From Bacillota bacterium (GTDB lineage Bacteria; Bacillota; Clostridia; Lachnospirales; WQUN01), in contig WRKG01000295.1 of assembly GCA_009778185.1 (NCBI GenBank), positions 1 to 40,232 on the forward strand: a stretch of DNA of 40,232 nt. The letters are read 5' to 3'. The notes beneath the pieces were generated by a model that made no database searches, was not told the origin of the DNA, and saw nothing but the letters and a program-made list of their open reading frames with translations. Position 1 is the first letter of the stretch; each line of letters starts with the position of its first letter. A program made the translations under genes and the position numbers. Positions 1-6,693 of this stretch are shown here, in pieces.

Positions 1-40
1 CTGCTCTGCTCTGCTCTGCTCTGCTCTGCTCTGCTCTGCT
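1..40. repeat. (CTGCT)8 pentanucleotide tandem repeat at window edge
   Basis: Eight perfect copies of CTGCT (AGCAG on the other strand) fill the first 40 bases and may continue outside the window. Two plus-strand frames stay open through the repeat and stop at 95-97 and 105-107, so it could sit in the 3' end of a gene that starts upstream. A five-base unit changes the reading frame on each slippage event. Whether it is coding cannot be decided here. Confidence 0.95.
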
Positions 41-220
41 CATTATGCTAAAATCACAAATTTGCATATTTGTCAAGTCCTTTCAAAAATATTTTAATTA
101 CGGTTAATTGTAGCACAATAAAAAAATAATTTCAATGGTTACAAAAAATTTCCAAATAATATTAAAAAATTTTATTCAACATCACTATATTATAAATGCG
201 AATCAAAATTTTTTCAAAAC

Positions 221-271
221 GTAGGGGCGGATATTATCCGCCCGTTTTTTCAAATCCGCAATATTTCAATA
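221..271 (+). repeat. Dispersed palindromic intergenic repeat, copy A
   Basis: The element begins GTAGGGGCGGATATTATCCG and continues with CCCG, a T-run, and an AAATCCGCAATATTTCAATA-like tail. GGGCGGATA and TATCCGCCC form a short GC-rich hairpin followed by six T, so it could also act as a terminator on the plus strand. A copy in the opposite orientation lies at 7831-7882 and differs at only about three positions. Both copies are intergenic. Confidence 0.85.
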
Positions 272-360
272 TAATTTGGATTATCTCAACATAACTGAAA
301 TATCTCAACATAATTTGAATTATTTCAACATTACCTGTAATAATTCAACATTTTTCATGC
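262..360. repeat. Five degenerate 20-bp tandem repeats
   Basis: Units start at 262, 282, 301, 321 and 341 and follow the pattern TATYTCAACATAAYTTGAAT with increasing decay toward the right. The first unit overlaps the tail of the palindromic repeat at 221-271. The rest of the gene-free stretch 98-433 is AT-rich, and I see no gene in it. No rep gene is nearby, so I have no reason to call these iterons. Confidence 0.7.
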
Positions 361-433
361 AATAAAACGAATGAACGACCCGCTTGTTAGAAGACAAGTC
401 GACCATCCACTTATCTAAAACAACTGCTCAATG

Positions 434-1099
434 TCAATAACTATCCGAACTTTGCCCTGCCAAAACCTTTATAGCAGAACTTGTTCCTAGACGGCTGCAA
501 CCCTCATTTATGAAAGAAACAAAATCGTTGCGAGTACGCATTCCGCCTGCGGCTTTTATTTTTACGTTTTTGCCAATATGCTCCTTAAAGAGCCAAATAT
601 CTTGTATAGTTGCGCCGCCAGTGCCGAATCCTGTTGAAGTTTTAATGTAATCTGCACCGCTGTCGGTTACGCATTTGCACAGCGAAATTTTTTCCGTTGT
701 GTTAAGATAGCAACATTCAATTATAACTTTAAGAATCTTCCCGCCTATTGCCTTTTTTAAGGTGGTCAATTCTTGTGTAATTTTGTCAAAATGTTGCTCT
801 TTTGCGTCGCCTAAATTTATTACAACGTCAAATTCGGCGGCTCCGTCCTTTAATGCTTGCTCGGTTTCGGCTAATTTTGCGGCGGTAGAGTTATATCCCA
901 AAGGAAAGCCTATAACTGTGCAAATATTCACAGTCGAACCATATTTTTCGTGAACCCGCTTTACAAAAGACGGCGGAATGCAAATAGATGCTGTTTCGTA
1001 GCGAATAGATTCCTCGCATATTTGGACAATTTGTTGCCAAGTTGCAGTTGGCGAAAGTAGCGTGTGATCAACTACTGAATAAATTTTGTCATCGTTCAT
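434..1099 (-). CDS. deoC: Deoxyribose-phosphate aldolase
   Basis: This 221-residue protein is a class I aldolase that cleaves 2-deoxyribose 5-phosphate to glyceraldehyde 3-phosphate and acetaldehyde, in the cytosolic catabolism of deoxynucleosides. It shows the TIM-barrel signatures of DeoC: DVVINLG near residue 90, the Schiff-base lysine in YIKTSTGFGTGGAT near residue 150, and a second conserved lysine in KAAGGMRT near residue 183. Its length matches the family. It starts 2 nt after the stop of udp, so the two are surely co-transcribed. Together they form a salvage route in which a phosphorylase releases the sugar phosphate and DeoC breaks it down; a phosphopentomutase is not in the window. 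No clear terminator follows. A short hairpin (CTTGT/ACAAG) lies near 383-398. Confidence 0.95.
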   Translation of the reverse strand: MNDDKIYSVVDHTLLSPTATWQQIVQICEESIRYETASICIPPSFVKRVHEKYGSTVNICTVIGFPLGYNSTAAKLAETEQALKDGAAEFDVVINLGDAKEQHFDKITQELTTLKKAIGGKILKVIIECCYLNTTEKISLCKCVTDSGADYIKTSTGFGTGGATIQDIWLFKEHIGKNVKIKAAGGMRTRNDFVSFINEGCSRLGTSSAIKVLAGQSSDSY

Positions 1100-1101
1100 A
1101 A

Positions 1102-1884
1102 TTATTCTCCATTTTTATCTGCTGAAATAAGATTTTTTAATGCTTGTATTGCTACTTTTGTTGGAATTTCTGTATCGTGGCTTATTGGATTACTTAAACC
1201 TTGCGATTCTCGCTCCTGGTTGCCGCAAACTAGCAAAACACTGCCTGTTCGCACTCGCAAGTAACTTCCTACAATAAATAATGTGGAAGATTCCATTTCG
1301 GATGCAAGCGCGCCCATTTTTATGTACGCTTGCCAGCTGTTCGCCAAATTGTGAGATATTGGCATTCTTTCTGGGCTGTGCTGTCCATAAAATGAATCCT
1401 TGCACTGGACAACTCCAACATGAAAATTTTGGTTTAGCAATTTTGCCGCCGCAACCAACGAGGAAACCACTTCAAAATCGGCTACAGCGGGATATTCCAA
1501 AGGTGCGTACTCGTTGCCCGTTCCGTCCAAGCGGATTGCACCTGTTGCAATAACCACATCGCCACCGAGTGCATTTGTCGCCATTCCGCCAGATGTTCCC
1601 ACGCGGATAAAAGTATCTGCACCTATCATAACAAGCTCTTCCAAAGCTATTGCTGTGCTTGGACCGCCGATTCCTGTCGATGTTACGCTAACTTTTTCGC
1701 CGTCTAAAAATCCTGTATAAGTTGTGTATTCGCGCAAATCCGCCACCAGCTTGGGATTATCAAAATGCTCGGCTATGCTTTTGCACCGCTTGGGATCGCC
1801 TGGCATAATAACGTATTTTCCAACATCGCCTTTTTGCATTCCTATGTGATACATATGTGAACCCTTAATATGACCTGTTTCCAT
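1102..1884 (-). CDS. udp: Uridine phosphorylase
   Basis: This protein of 260 residues belongs to the NP-I nucleoside phosphorylase family and splits uridine (and often deoxyuridine or thymidine) into base and (deoxy)ribose 1-phosphate. Visible motifs are the phosphate-binding MPGDP near the N-terminus, [20 protein letters not shown] with [10 protein letters not shown] following it, and the ribose/base contact [13 protein letters not shown]. The start is set at the ATG at 1884, which has GAGGTG upstream; an upstream in-frame GTG would overlap that ribosome binding site. It is the first gene of the udp-deoC operon, and the candidate promoter is at 1909-1937. The assignment to uridine rather than purine phosphorylase rests on overall sequence character. 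Confidence 0.9.
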   Translation of the reverse strand: METGHIKGSHMYHIGMQKGDVGKYVIMPGDPKRCKSIAEHFDNPKLVADLREYTTYTGFLDGEKVSVTSTGIGGPSTAIALEELVMIGADTFIRVGTSGGMATNALGGDVVIATGAIRLDGTGNEYAPLEYPAVADFEVVSSLVAAAKLLNQNFHVGVVQCKDSFYGQHSPERMPISHNLANSWQAYIKMGALASEMESSTLFIVGSYLRVRTGSVLLVCGNQERESQGLSNPISHDTEIPTKVAIQALKNLISADKNGE

Positions 1885-1908
1885 AAAAATCACCTCGCTT
1901 TTTATTTT

Positions 1909-1937
1909 ATTGTACCCTAAATTTTGGATTTTAGCAA
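1909..1937 (-). promoter_or_regulatory. Candidate sigma-A promoter for udp-deoC
   Basis: On the minus strand TTGCTA (1937-1932) and TACAAT (1914-1909) are separated by 17 nt. The -10 box lies about 25 nt before the udp start codon. It is divergent from the plus-strand promoter at 1988-2016, and about 50 nt separate the two. Confidence 0.55.
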
Positions 1938-1987
1938 AGCAGATTTTTTACAATTTTGTAAATTCAAAAAATTTTTTTCGCAAATAC

Positions 1988-2016
1988 TTGACAGCTTTTT
2001 TACATTGTGTTATAAC
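1988..2016 (+). promoter_or_regulatory. Strong sigma-A promoter (extended -10)
   Basis: TTGACA at 1988-1993 and TATAAC at 2011-2016 are 17 nt apart, and TG one base before the -10 box gives an extended -10. Transcription should start near 2023. That is about 450 nt before the lipoprotein gene at 2480, so it implies a long leader RNA. Confidence 0.75.
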
Positions 2017-2022
2017 TTAAAT

Positions 2023-2473
2023 AGGAATTTAATTTTGTCCTAAAATGAATGATATTACTTTGAAAAAGGGTAGTTATTAGCACTGAAAAATAACTTGTAA
2101 AAAATTATGAACAGGGGGTGAAAACCGTTGTTGAAATTTTTTGTGTTCTATGATATTATCAATATGGTAACATTGAGAACTGAATTTTGCCGTTTCAAGA
2201 AGAAAGAAAAAGCAAGGCGAAAACCAAGCCGTTACCTTTCTTGTGTAAAATATTCAAGGTATAATGTTAATTTGTCCGCTAAATACGCACCTTTCAAGGC
2301 GTTACCCGCCTGCTGGACGGGCAGGGCAGATGTGTACCGTACGTTGAACGGGAATTTAAGCCCTTGGAGCATCACACTAAACGAGAGTAGTTGCTTTTTA
2401 ACCAAATCGGATGCGTTGAATTGGGAATGGAACATAGAAAATTATAACTTCTTGTAAGTTTTCAGCAACGGAA
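2023..2473 (+). other. Long leader region with GC-rich, possibly structured core
   Basis: Between the promoter at 1988-2016 and the lipoprotein gene lie about 450 nt. There is a small hairpin at 2072-2095 (AGTTATT/AATAACT). From about 2297 to 2375 the sequence becomes clearly richer in G+C than its surroundings, with potential stems such as CCCG/CGGG near 2305-2321 and CCGT/ACGG near 2337-2350. I could not match it to a known riboswitch class. The stretch 2297-2430 loosely recalls the 3' ends (guide-RNA scaffolds) of IS605-type tnpB elements, but only from memory. A 109-codon frame also runs through it (see 2128-2457). Confidence 0.4.
2128..2457 (+). CDS. Small hypothetical ORF in the leader (doubtful)
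   Basis: A 109-residue frame opens with TTG at 2128, 7 nt after a strong GGGGGTG ribosome binding site (2114-2120), and stops 22 nt before the lipoprotein start, which would allow translational coupling. The predicted product is rich in Lys, Arg, Cys and Trp, has no membrane segment and resembles no family I know. Its last 60 codons coincide with the GC-rich, possibly structured part of the leader, so the frame may be incidental to an RNA element. In favour of coding: the ribosome binding site and position. Against: odd composition and no recognisable domain. Confidence 0.25.
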   Translation: MLKFFVFYDIINMVTLRTEFCRFKKKEKARRKPSRYLSCVKYSRYNVNLSAKYAPFKALPACWTGRADVYRTLNGNLSPWSITLNESSCFLTKSDALNWEWNIENYNFL

Positions 2474-2479
2474 TTGGCT

Positions 2480-3658
2480 ATGAGTCATTATGATAAAAGA
2501 AAAACTGTTATTCGGCGAACTATTTTGTTTGTTCCTTTAATTACCGTTTTTTTGTTAGTAGGTTGCGGCGATGATTTAGATGTTGGTGGACTTGTTGACG
2601 GTTTAACTGAAGGAATCACTGGTTTAACTGACGACCTTACTGGAGCATTTGCAGACGGCAGTGGCGGTGGAAACACTGGCGGTGGCGGTTCTGGCGGTGG
2701 TGGTAGCACTGGAGGCGGTGGTGGTGGCGGTGGCGGCGGAAGTACTGGCGGCGGCGGTGGTGGAAACACTGGCGGTGGCGGCGGTTTGAATGCTGCTGGC
2801 AACGACAACGTAGATCCATCCATGTTGCGCACACCAGTGCAACCTGGCAACGTTAGAATGCCGTCTGGACCTGGCGAAAACTATGTTCAAGAGGGTTCAG
2901 TAACATTGGATATATCTAATGTTTCGGGCGGATATTTTATGGTGCGTTACGATGGAACCGCTCCTCGTGTAGCTATGCGGGTTTCCAAACCTGGTGCTAG
3001 TGATATTTACGATTTTAATATATCCACTGATGGCCAATGGAACGTATTTACTTTCTCTAGGGGAAACGGCACTTACGAGGTTCAAATACTGGAGAACGTA
3101 CAAGACCAAATGTTTGCTTTGGTTTTAACTCAAACGATTGAGGTCTCGTTAAGCAACCAGCACTTGCCATTTTTATTGCCCAATCAGTTTGTAAACTTTA
3201 ACCGAAATTCAAACGCTGTTGCTTTGGCGGCACAACTTGCACAAGGTGCAACTAACGAAATTGACGTTATAAACGCCATTTACGACTATATTATTAGTAA
3301 TATAGAATACGATTTTGCCTTAGCAGAGCAAATTATTGGCGGTCAAGTTGTAACCTATGTACCCGATATTGACCGCACTTTGCAAATACGTCGCGGAATC
3401 TGCTTTGATTACGCCTCGTTAATGGCTGCTATGTTACGCTCGCAAGGTATTCCAACTCGCTTGGAAATCGGCTTTGTTTCGGGCGGTATTTTCCACGCTT
3501 GGGTTTCTGTGTATTCCCCTGATGAAGGTTGGGTTCGTATTGCTCATTTTGCTGGAGATGGTCAATTTACACGACTAGATCCTACTTTTTCGGCTAGTGG
3601 CGCAGACGATACTTTCATTGGCGATGGCACTAACTACAGCACAATGTTTATCCATTAA
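2480..3658 (+). CDS. Transglutaminase-like lipoprotein with Gly-rich linker
   Basis: This protein of 392 residues is predicted to be exported and lipid-anchored: a basic N-terminus and hydrophobic stretch end in the lipobox LLVGC, with the lipidated Cys at residue 29. An almost pure Gly/Ser/Thr/Asn linker follows (about residues 62-103), then a probable beta-rich domain, and a C-terminal transglutaminase-like (TGc) domain. The catalytic triad is visible as Cys308 in GICFDYA, His339 in FHAWV and Asp367 in RLDPT. In this family such domains act as cysteine proteases or transamidases; the substrate here is unknown. The ATG at 2480 is chosen, although its ribosome binding site is weak (AACGGA) and a TTG at 2474 is possible. 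It precedes the pilus genes in the same direction, so a role in cell-surface or pilus assembly is an inference. Confidence 0.8.
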   Translation: MSHYDKRKTVIRRTILFVPLITVFLLVGCGDDLDVGGLVDGLTEGITGLTDDLTGAFADGSGGGNTGGGGSGGGGSTGGGGGGGGGGSTGGGGGGNTGGGGGLNAAGNDNVDPSMLRTPVQPGNVRMPSGPGENYVQEGSVTLDISNVSGGYFMVRYDGTAPRVAMRVSKPGASDIYDFNISTDGQWNVFTFSRGNGTYEVQILENVQDQMFALVLTQTIEVSLSNQHLPFLLPNQFVNFNRNSNAVALAAQLAQGATNEIDVINAIYDYIISNIEYDFALAEQIIGGQVVTYVPDIDRTLQIRRGICFDYASLMAAMLRSQGIPTRLEIGFVSGGIFHAWVSVYSPDEGWVRIAHFAGDGQFTRLDPTFSASGADDTFIGDGTNYSTMFIH

Positions 3659-3675
3659 AAAAATCAAAAATTTTG

Positions 3676-3713
3676 TCAACTGTATTGATGTCTGTTGATG
3701 TCAATGCAGTTGA
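3676..3713 (+). terminator. Hairpin between lipoprotein and pilus genes
   Basis: TCAACTGTATTGA (3676-3688) pairs with TCAATGCAGTTGA (3701-3713), giving 13 pairs with one G-U around a 12-nt loop. A weak T-rich stretch (TTTAATTATATTT) follows. It could be a leaky terminator or attenuator that lowers expression of the pilus genes relative to the lipoprotein gene, or an RNA processing site. Confidence 0.5.
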
Positions 3714-3795
3714 TTTAATTATATTTAACTACACGAGAGGAGGACGGCGGTTTTCTATAACTTATTTGGTTGTAGATTTCCTTGCCGAAGTTTTT

Positions 3796-4854
3796 ATGAG
3801 TGAAAAAACTAAACGCAAAGATACTTTGTCTTTTTCCGAAATATCAGCGTTTTGTGCGCAAATGTCCATGATATTAAAATCTGGAATATCTCTTGCGGAG
3901 GGAATTGGCATTATGCGTGATGATGCCGAAAACCCTGACGGAAAGGGTATTTTGGCTAGTATACACGAAGATGTTGAAATTGGCGCTCCGCTTTATACTG
4001 CCCTGGAAAAAACGGGCAAATTTCCCGATTATATGCTGACTATGATTGAAATTGGTGAGGCAACTGGTAAACTTGACAACGTAATGGAATCTCTCACGAA
4101 CTATTATGAACGTGAAGAGGCGATTGCCCGAACTATTCGCAGTGCAGTTGCTTATCCGCTAGTTATGATTGCGATGATGTTAGCTGTTATCATTATTTTG
4201 ATTGTGCAAGTAATGCCGATATTTAGCGAAGTTTTCCAAGGATTAGGCGCACAAATGACGGGTTTTCCGTTGGCTGTTATGAACTTTGGACAAACTTTAT
4301 CTAACTATGGCGTTGTTATCGTTATTGTTGTTGCTGTTATTGCGGTTGCTTTTTTGGTTTTGCGAGCTACTCCCGCTGGCAGCGATTTGCTTAACAGGTT
4401 CAAAGAAGGTTTCTTTTTGACACGTGGCTTGTATGCAAAAATTGCATCGGGCAAATTTGCATCGGCAATGGCGCTGATGTTGGCAAGCGGAATGGACACT
4501 GACAAAAGCCTAGAAATGGTACATAAATTAGTGGCAACTCCATCTATACGTAGCAAAATAGCTAAATGTCAAGCGTTGTTAGCCGACGGCACAAACTTTT
4601 CCGATTCGCTTGTTCACGTGGGAATGTTTTCGGGCGTTTACGCTAGAATGGTTAGCGTTGCCTTCAAAACTGGCTCTATGGACAACATAATGGAAAAATT
4701 AGCAATTCGTTACGAGGAAGAAACAAACGCACAAATTAACAATATCATTTCTATTGTAGAGCCATCGCTTGTAGCGGTTTTATCCGTTATTGTTGGCGTT
4801 ATCTTGTTATCCGTTATGTTACCTTTAATGGGAATTATGGCTGCAATAGGATAA
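3796..4854 (+). CDS. pilC: Type IV pilus / type II secretion platform protein (PilC/GspF family)
   Basis: This is an inner-membrane platform protein of about 352 residues that anchors the ATPases of a type IV pilus. The GspF (T2SF) domain occurs twice: LSFSEISAFCAQMSMILKSG near the N-terminus with the following GDAENPDG-like loop, and SGKFASAMALMLASGMDTDK near residue 220. Hydrophobic membrane segments lie near residues 120-145 and 170-190 and at the C-terminus. The ATG at 3796 fits the family's N-terminus but has a poor ribosome binding site. A good AGGAGG at 3738-3743 lies far upstream and would better suit an alternative start such as the TTG at 3766. The protein is slightly shorter than classical PilC (about 400). 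The next gene starts 10 nt downstream. Confidence 0.85.
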   Translation: MSEKTKRKDTLSFSEISAFCAQMSMILKSGISLAEGIGIMRDDAENPDGKGILASIHEDVEIGAPLYTALEKTGKFPDYMLTMIEIGEATGKLDNVMESLTNYYEREEAIARTIRSAVAYPLVMIAMMLAVIIILIVQVMPIFSEVFQGLGAQMTGFPLAVMNFGQTLSNYGVVIVIVVAVIAVAFLVLRATPAGSDLLNRFKEGFFLTRGLYAKIASGKFASAMALMLASGMDTDKSLEMVHKLVATPSIRSKIAKCQALLADGTNFSDSLVHVGMFSGVYARMVSVAFKTGSMDNIMEKLAIRYEEETNAQINNIISIVEPSLVAVLSVIVGVILLSVMLPLMGIMAAIG

Positions 4855-4864
4855 GAGGTGTTTT

Positions 4865-5206
4865 ATGGGCAGAAAAAATAGATTCGGCGGGCAGGGCAAA
4901 CGCCGCGGCGGAATATCGGGAATGTTGTTGCCTTTAGCTTTTTTTGTGGCTATTGTGGCTATGTTTAATATGGGCATTAGCCAACTTACACAAGCCAACG
5001 AAGAAGAGGCGCTTAATTCTACCAGACAAGCGGTTGTTAGGGCTGCTGTCCAGTTTTATGCACTCGAGGGCAGGTATCCGCCAACTTTGGATTATCTTGT
5101 AGATCGTTTTGGCTTGCAACTAGATACTGACCGCTTTATTGTGCATTACAACGCATTTGCATCTAATGTAATGCCGCAAATTACGGTTTTACCAAGAGAT
5201 TTTTGA
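4865..5206 (+). CDS. Small pilin-like membrane protein
   Basis: The product has 113 residues. A basic N-terminus (about 17 residues rich in Arg, Lys and Gly) precedes one membrane helix (about residues 18-40). A short extracytoplasmic part follows with the pilin-like stretch TRQAVVRAAVQFYALEGRYP and then PTLDYLVDRFGL, reminiscent of the alpha1 C-terminal part of pseudopilins. No canonical prepilin peptidase site with Glu at +5 is visible, so it may be processed differently or not at all. The start follows GAGGTG 10 nt after the pilC stop. It is probably a pilus subunit or minor component, judged from sequence character and position. Confidence 0.65.
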   Translation: MGRKNRFGGQGKRRGGISGMLLPLAFFVAIVAMFNMGISQLTQANEEEALNSTRQAVVRAAVQFYALEGRYPPTLDYLVDRFGLQLDTDRFIVHYNAFASNVMPQITVLPRDF

Positions 5207-5233
5207 CGGAAATTAAATTGAAAAAATTTACAT

Positions 5234-5265
5234 CTGTTTTAGCATCAAAATTGGTGCTAAAACAG
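5234..5265 (+). other. Perfect-arm hairpin without U-tract
   Basis: CTGTTTTAGCA (5234-5244) pairs with TGCTAAAACAG (5255-5265), 11 pairs around a 10-nt loop whose ends can add a further pair or two. No T-run follows; instead the ribosome binding site of the next gene (AAGGGGA) lies just downstream. It may be an intercistronic processing or stability element, or it may modulate translation of the next gene. Confidence 0.5.
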
Positions 5266-5284
5266 GGTTGAAGGGGATTTTTAT

Positions 5285-5797
5285 ATGAATACAGGAGGTG
5301 GACGAAACCGCCGCCATATTGTTGATGTTTTATTTACTTTAGCATTGTTTTGTGTGTTTGCAGCAGCTTCTTTAATTGTTGTGTTTATTGGTGCAGAGGT
5401 TTACCGAAATGCGGTCAACCGCATCGACACGGGCTTTGAAGTAAACACAACTTTAATGTTCGTATCTACCAATATAAGACAACGAGATTCCTATAACGCC
5501 GTACGCATCGATGAAATTGAAGGACACCACGCATTAGTTTTGCAACAAGATATAGGCGAACAAACCTTTGAAACTTGGATATTCCATTATGATGGTGCAT
5601 TACGCGAAATTTTTATAAATGCCGAAAATCGAACCGTTTTAGCGTTAGCAGCTGGGCAGCATCTAGTAAATGTGTATTATTTTGACATCGAATTAGTTGA
5701 AGATAGGCTTGTTGCAATAACGGTCGGCAGCGAAAGTGGCTATTCTGCACAAATGTTGGTCGGCTTGCGTAGCGGCTATAACGGAGGTGGCATTTAA
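5285..5797 (+). CDS. DUF4860-like pilus-cluster protein
   Basis: The product has 170 residues: a short Gly/Arg-rich N-terminus, one membrane helix (about residues 14-37), and an extracytoplasmic domain starting EVYRNAVNRIDTGFEVNTTL with the later motif FVSTNIRQRD. This layout matches the DUF4860 proteins found in Clostridia pilus clusters; their biochemical role is not known to me. AAGGGGA precedes the ATG. The stop overlaps the start of the next gene by one base (TAATG), which indicates translational coupling and operon membership. The family assignment is from memory and needs a profile search. Confidence 0.65.
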   Translation: MNTGGGRNRRHIVDVLFTLALFCVFAAASLIVVFIGAEVYRNAVNRIDTGFEVNTTLMFVSTNIRQRDSYNAVRIDEIEGHHALVLQQDIGEQTFETWIFHYDGALREIFINAENRTVLALAAGQHLVNVYYFDIELVEDRLVAITVGSESGYSAQMLVGLRSGYNGGGI

Positions 5798-6216
5798 TGG
5801 CAAAATCTAAATCGGGATTATTTTTGATGGAACTTATTATTGCTATTGCGTTTTTTTCGGTATCTAGTGCTATTTGTATTCAACTTTTTGCGTTGGCACA
5901 TACTTTAACTGCAAGTAGCGTAAATATGCAAATGGCGGTTATTAACGCACAAAGTGCCGCCGAAACTTTCAAAGTTGCTGGCGATGACGTTGATTATTTG
6001 CGGCAACTGTTACAAGCCGATATTGTTGACGGCAACGTTGTTGCAAATTTTGACGAGGATTGGAACAGAATTAGCGCCGCCGAAGAAGTTCGCTACAGAT
6101 TGCTTATAAATTCTGATGTAGTTAGCAATATGGCAACGGCAGTAATTACTATTTCCGATTTCATGGACGGCTCGGAGGTTTATTCTTTGACGGTTCATAA
6201 ATATTTGGGATTGTAG
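5797..6216 (+). CDS. Type IV prepilin-like protein (class III-type signal)
   Basis: The product has 139 residues with a clear prepilin signal: MAKSKSG ends in Gly7, the predicted prepilin peptidase site. LFLMELIIAIAFF follows, placing Glu at position +5 of the mature protein and leading into the hydrophobic alpha1 helix. The globular part is short and shows AVINAQSAAETFKVAGDD and a C-terminal VYSLTVHKYLGL. It is likely a minor pilin or pseudopilin assembled on the PilC platform. The start codon overlaps the previous stop. The prepilin peptidase itself is not in the window. Confidence 0.8.
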   Translation: MAKSKSGLFLMELIIAIAFFSVSSAICIQLFALAHTLTASSVNMQMAVINAQSAAETFKVAGDDVDYLRQLLQADIVDGNVVANFDEDWNRISAAEEVRYRLLINSDVVSNMATAVITISDFMDGSEVYSLTVHKYLGL

Positions 6217-6234
6217 CCTAAAAGGGGGAACAAA

Positions 6235-6669
6235 ATGCGAGCTTCAATAGGCAGTGTTAATATAGGCGGCTCTTCTATATTGGTTATTTTTGTTTTGTTG
6301 TGTTTAACTACTTTTGCGACTTTAGCAATGGTTTCGGCAACTGCCAACCATAGAATTGCCCTACGAACCGTCGAGGCTTCGAATGCCTACTATTTGGCGG
6401 ATTCGCAAGCCGAGGAAATTTTGGCACAAATAAATTTTATTGTAACATCCGAAAATGACGACAATATTGTACAACAACGATTATTAGCTTTAGGTGCAGT
6501 TTTGGAGGAAAATATTATTTCGTACAGCGTACCTATTGACGATGTTCTAAGAATAGATGTAAAATTAGAAATGATTAACGATAATTTGCGAATTGTTTCG
6601 TGGATTATGGTTGCCGATTACGATCCAAGCGAGTTCGGCACTGGCGGCTTAAACGTATGGCCAGGTTAA
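6235..6669 (+). CDS. Membrane-anchored pilus-cluster protein
   Basis: The product has 144 residues, with an N-terminal hydrophobic helix (about residues 13-35) followed by HRIALRTVEASNAYYLADSQ, a pattern reminiscent of PilX-type minor pilins (alpha1 helix and then an AYYLADSQAEE stretch). No Glu+5 prepilin site is evident. The ATG follows AAAGGGGGAACAAA, a good ribosome binding site, 18 nt after the previous stop, and pilT starts 24 nt downstream. I regard it as an accessory or minor pilin-like component by position and layout only. Confidence 0.6.
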   Translation: MRASIGSVNIGGSSILVIFVLLCLTTFATLAMVSATANHRIALRTVEASNAYYLADSQAEEILAQINFIVTSENDDNIVQQRLLALGAVLEENIISYSVPIDDVLRIDVKLEMINDNLRIVSWIMVADYDPSEFGTGGLNVWPG

Positions 6670-6693
6670 TCGAAGAATAAAGGGAGTGTTTTT

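Noticed and set aside
1-360. CRISPR array or plasmid-type iterons at the left edge
   Set aside because: The repeats are too short, have no unique spacers and no cas or rep gene is present.
2280-2440. tmRNA, RNase P RNA, SRP RNA or T-box in the GC-rich leader core
   Set aside because: None of the universally conserved blocks of these RNAs is present.
2023-2473. Cyclic di-GMP riboswitch for the pilus unit
   Set aside because: Such riboswitches often precede pilus genes in Clostridia, but I found neither the GEMM-I core (GGGCAAACC, GACGCAAAGCC) nor a convincing GEMM-II core in this leader.
2488-2850. Proline-rich minus-strand frame opposite the lipoprotein linker, plus other His/Arg- and Thr/Ala-rich frames there
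   Set aside because: They are antisense images of the GGT/GGC tract; the plus-strand gene has signal peptide, linker and a full catalytic triad.
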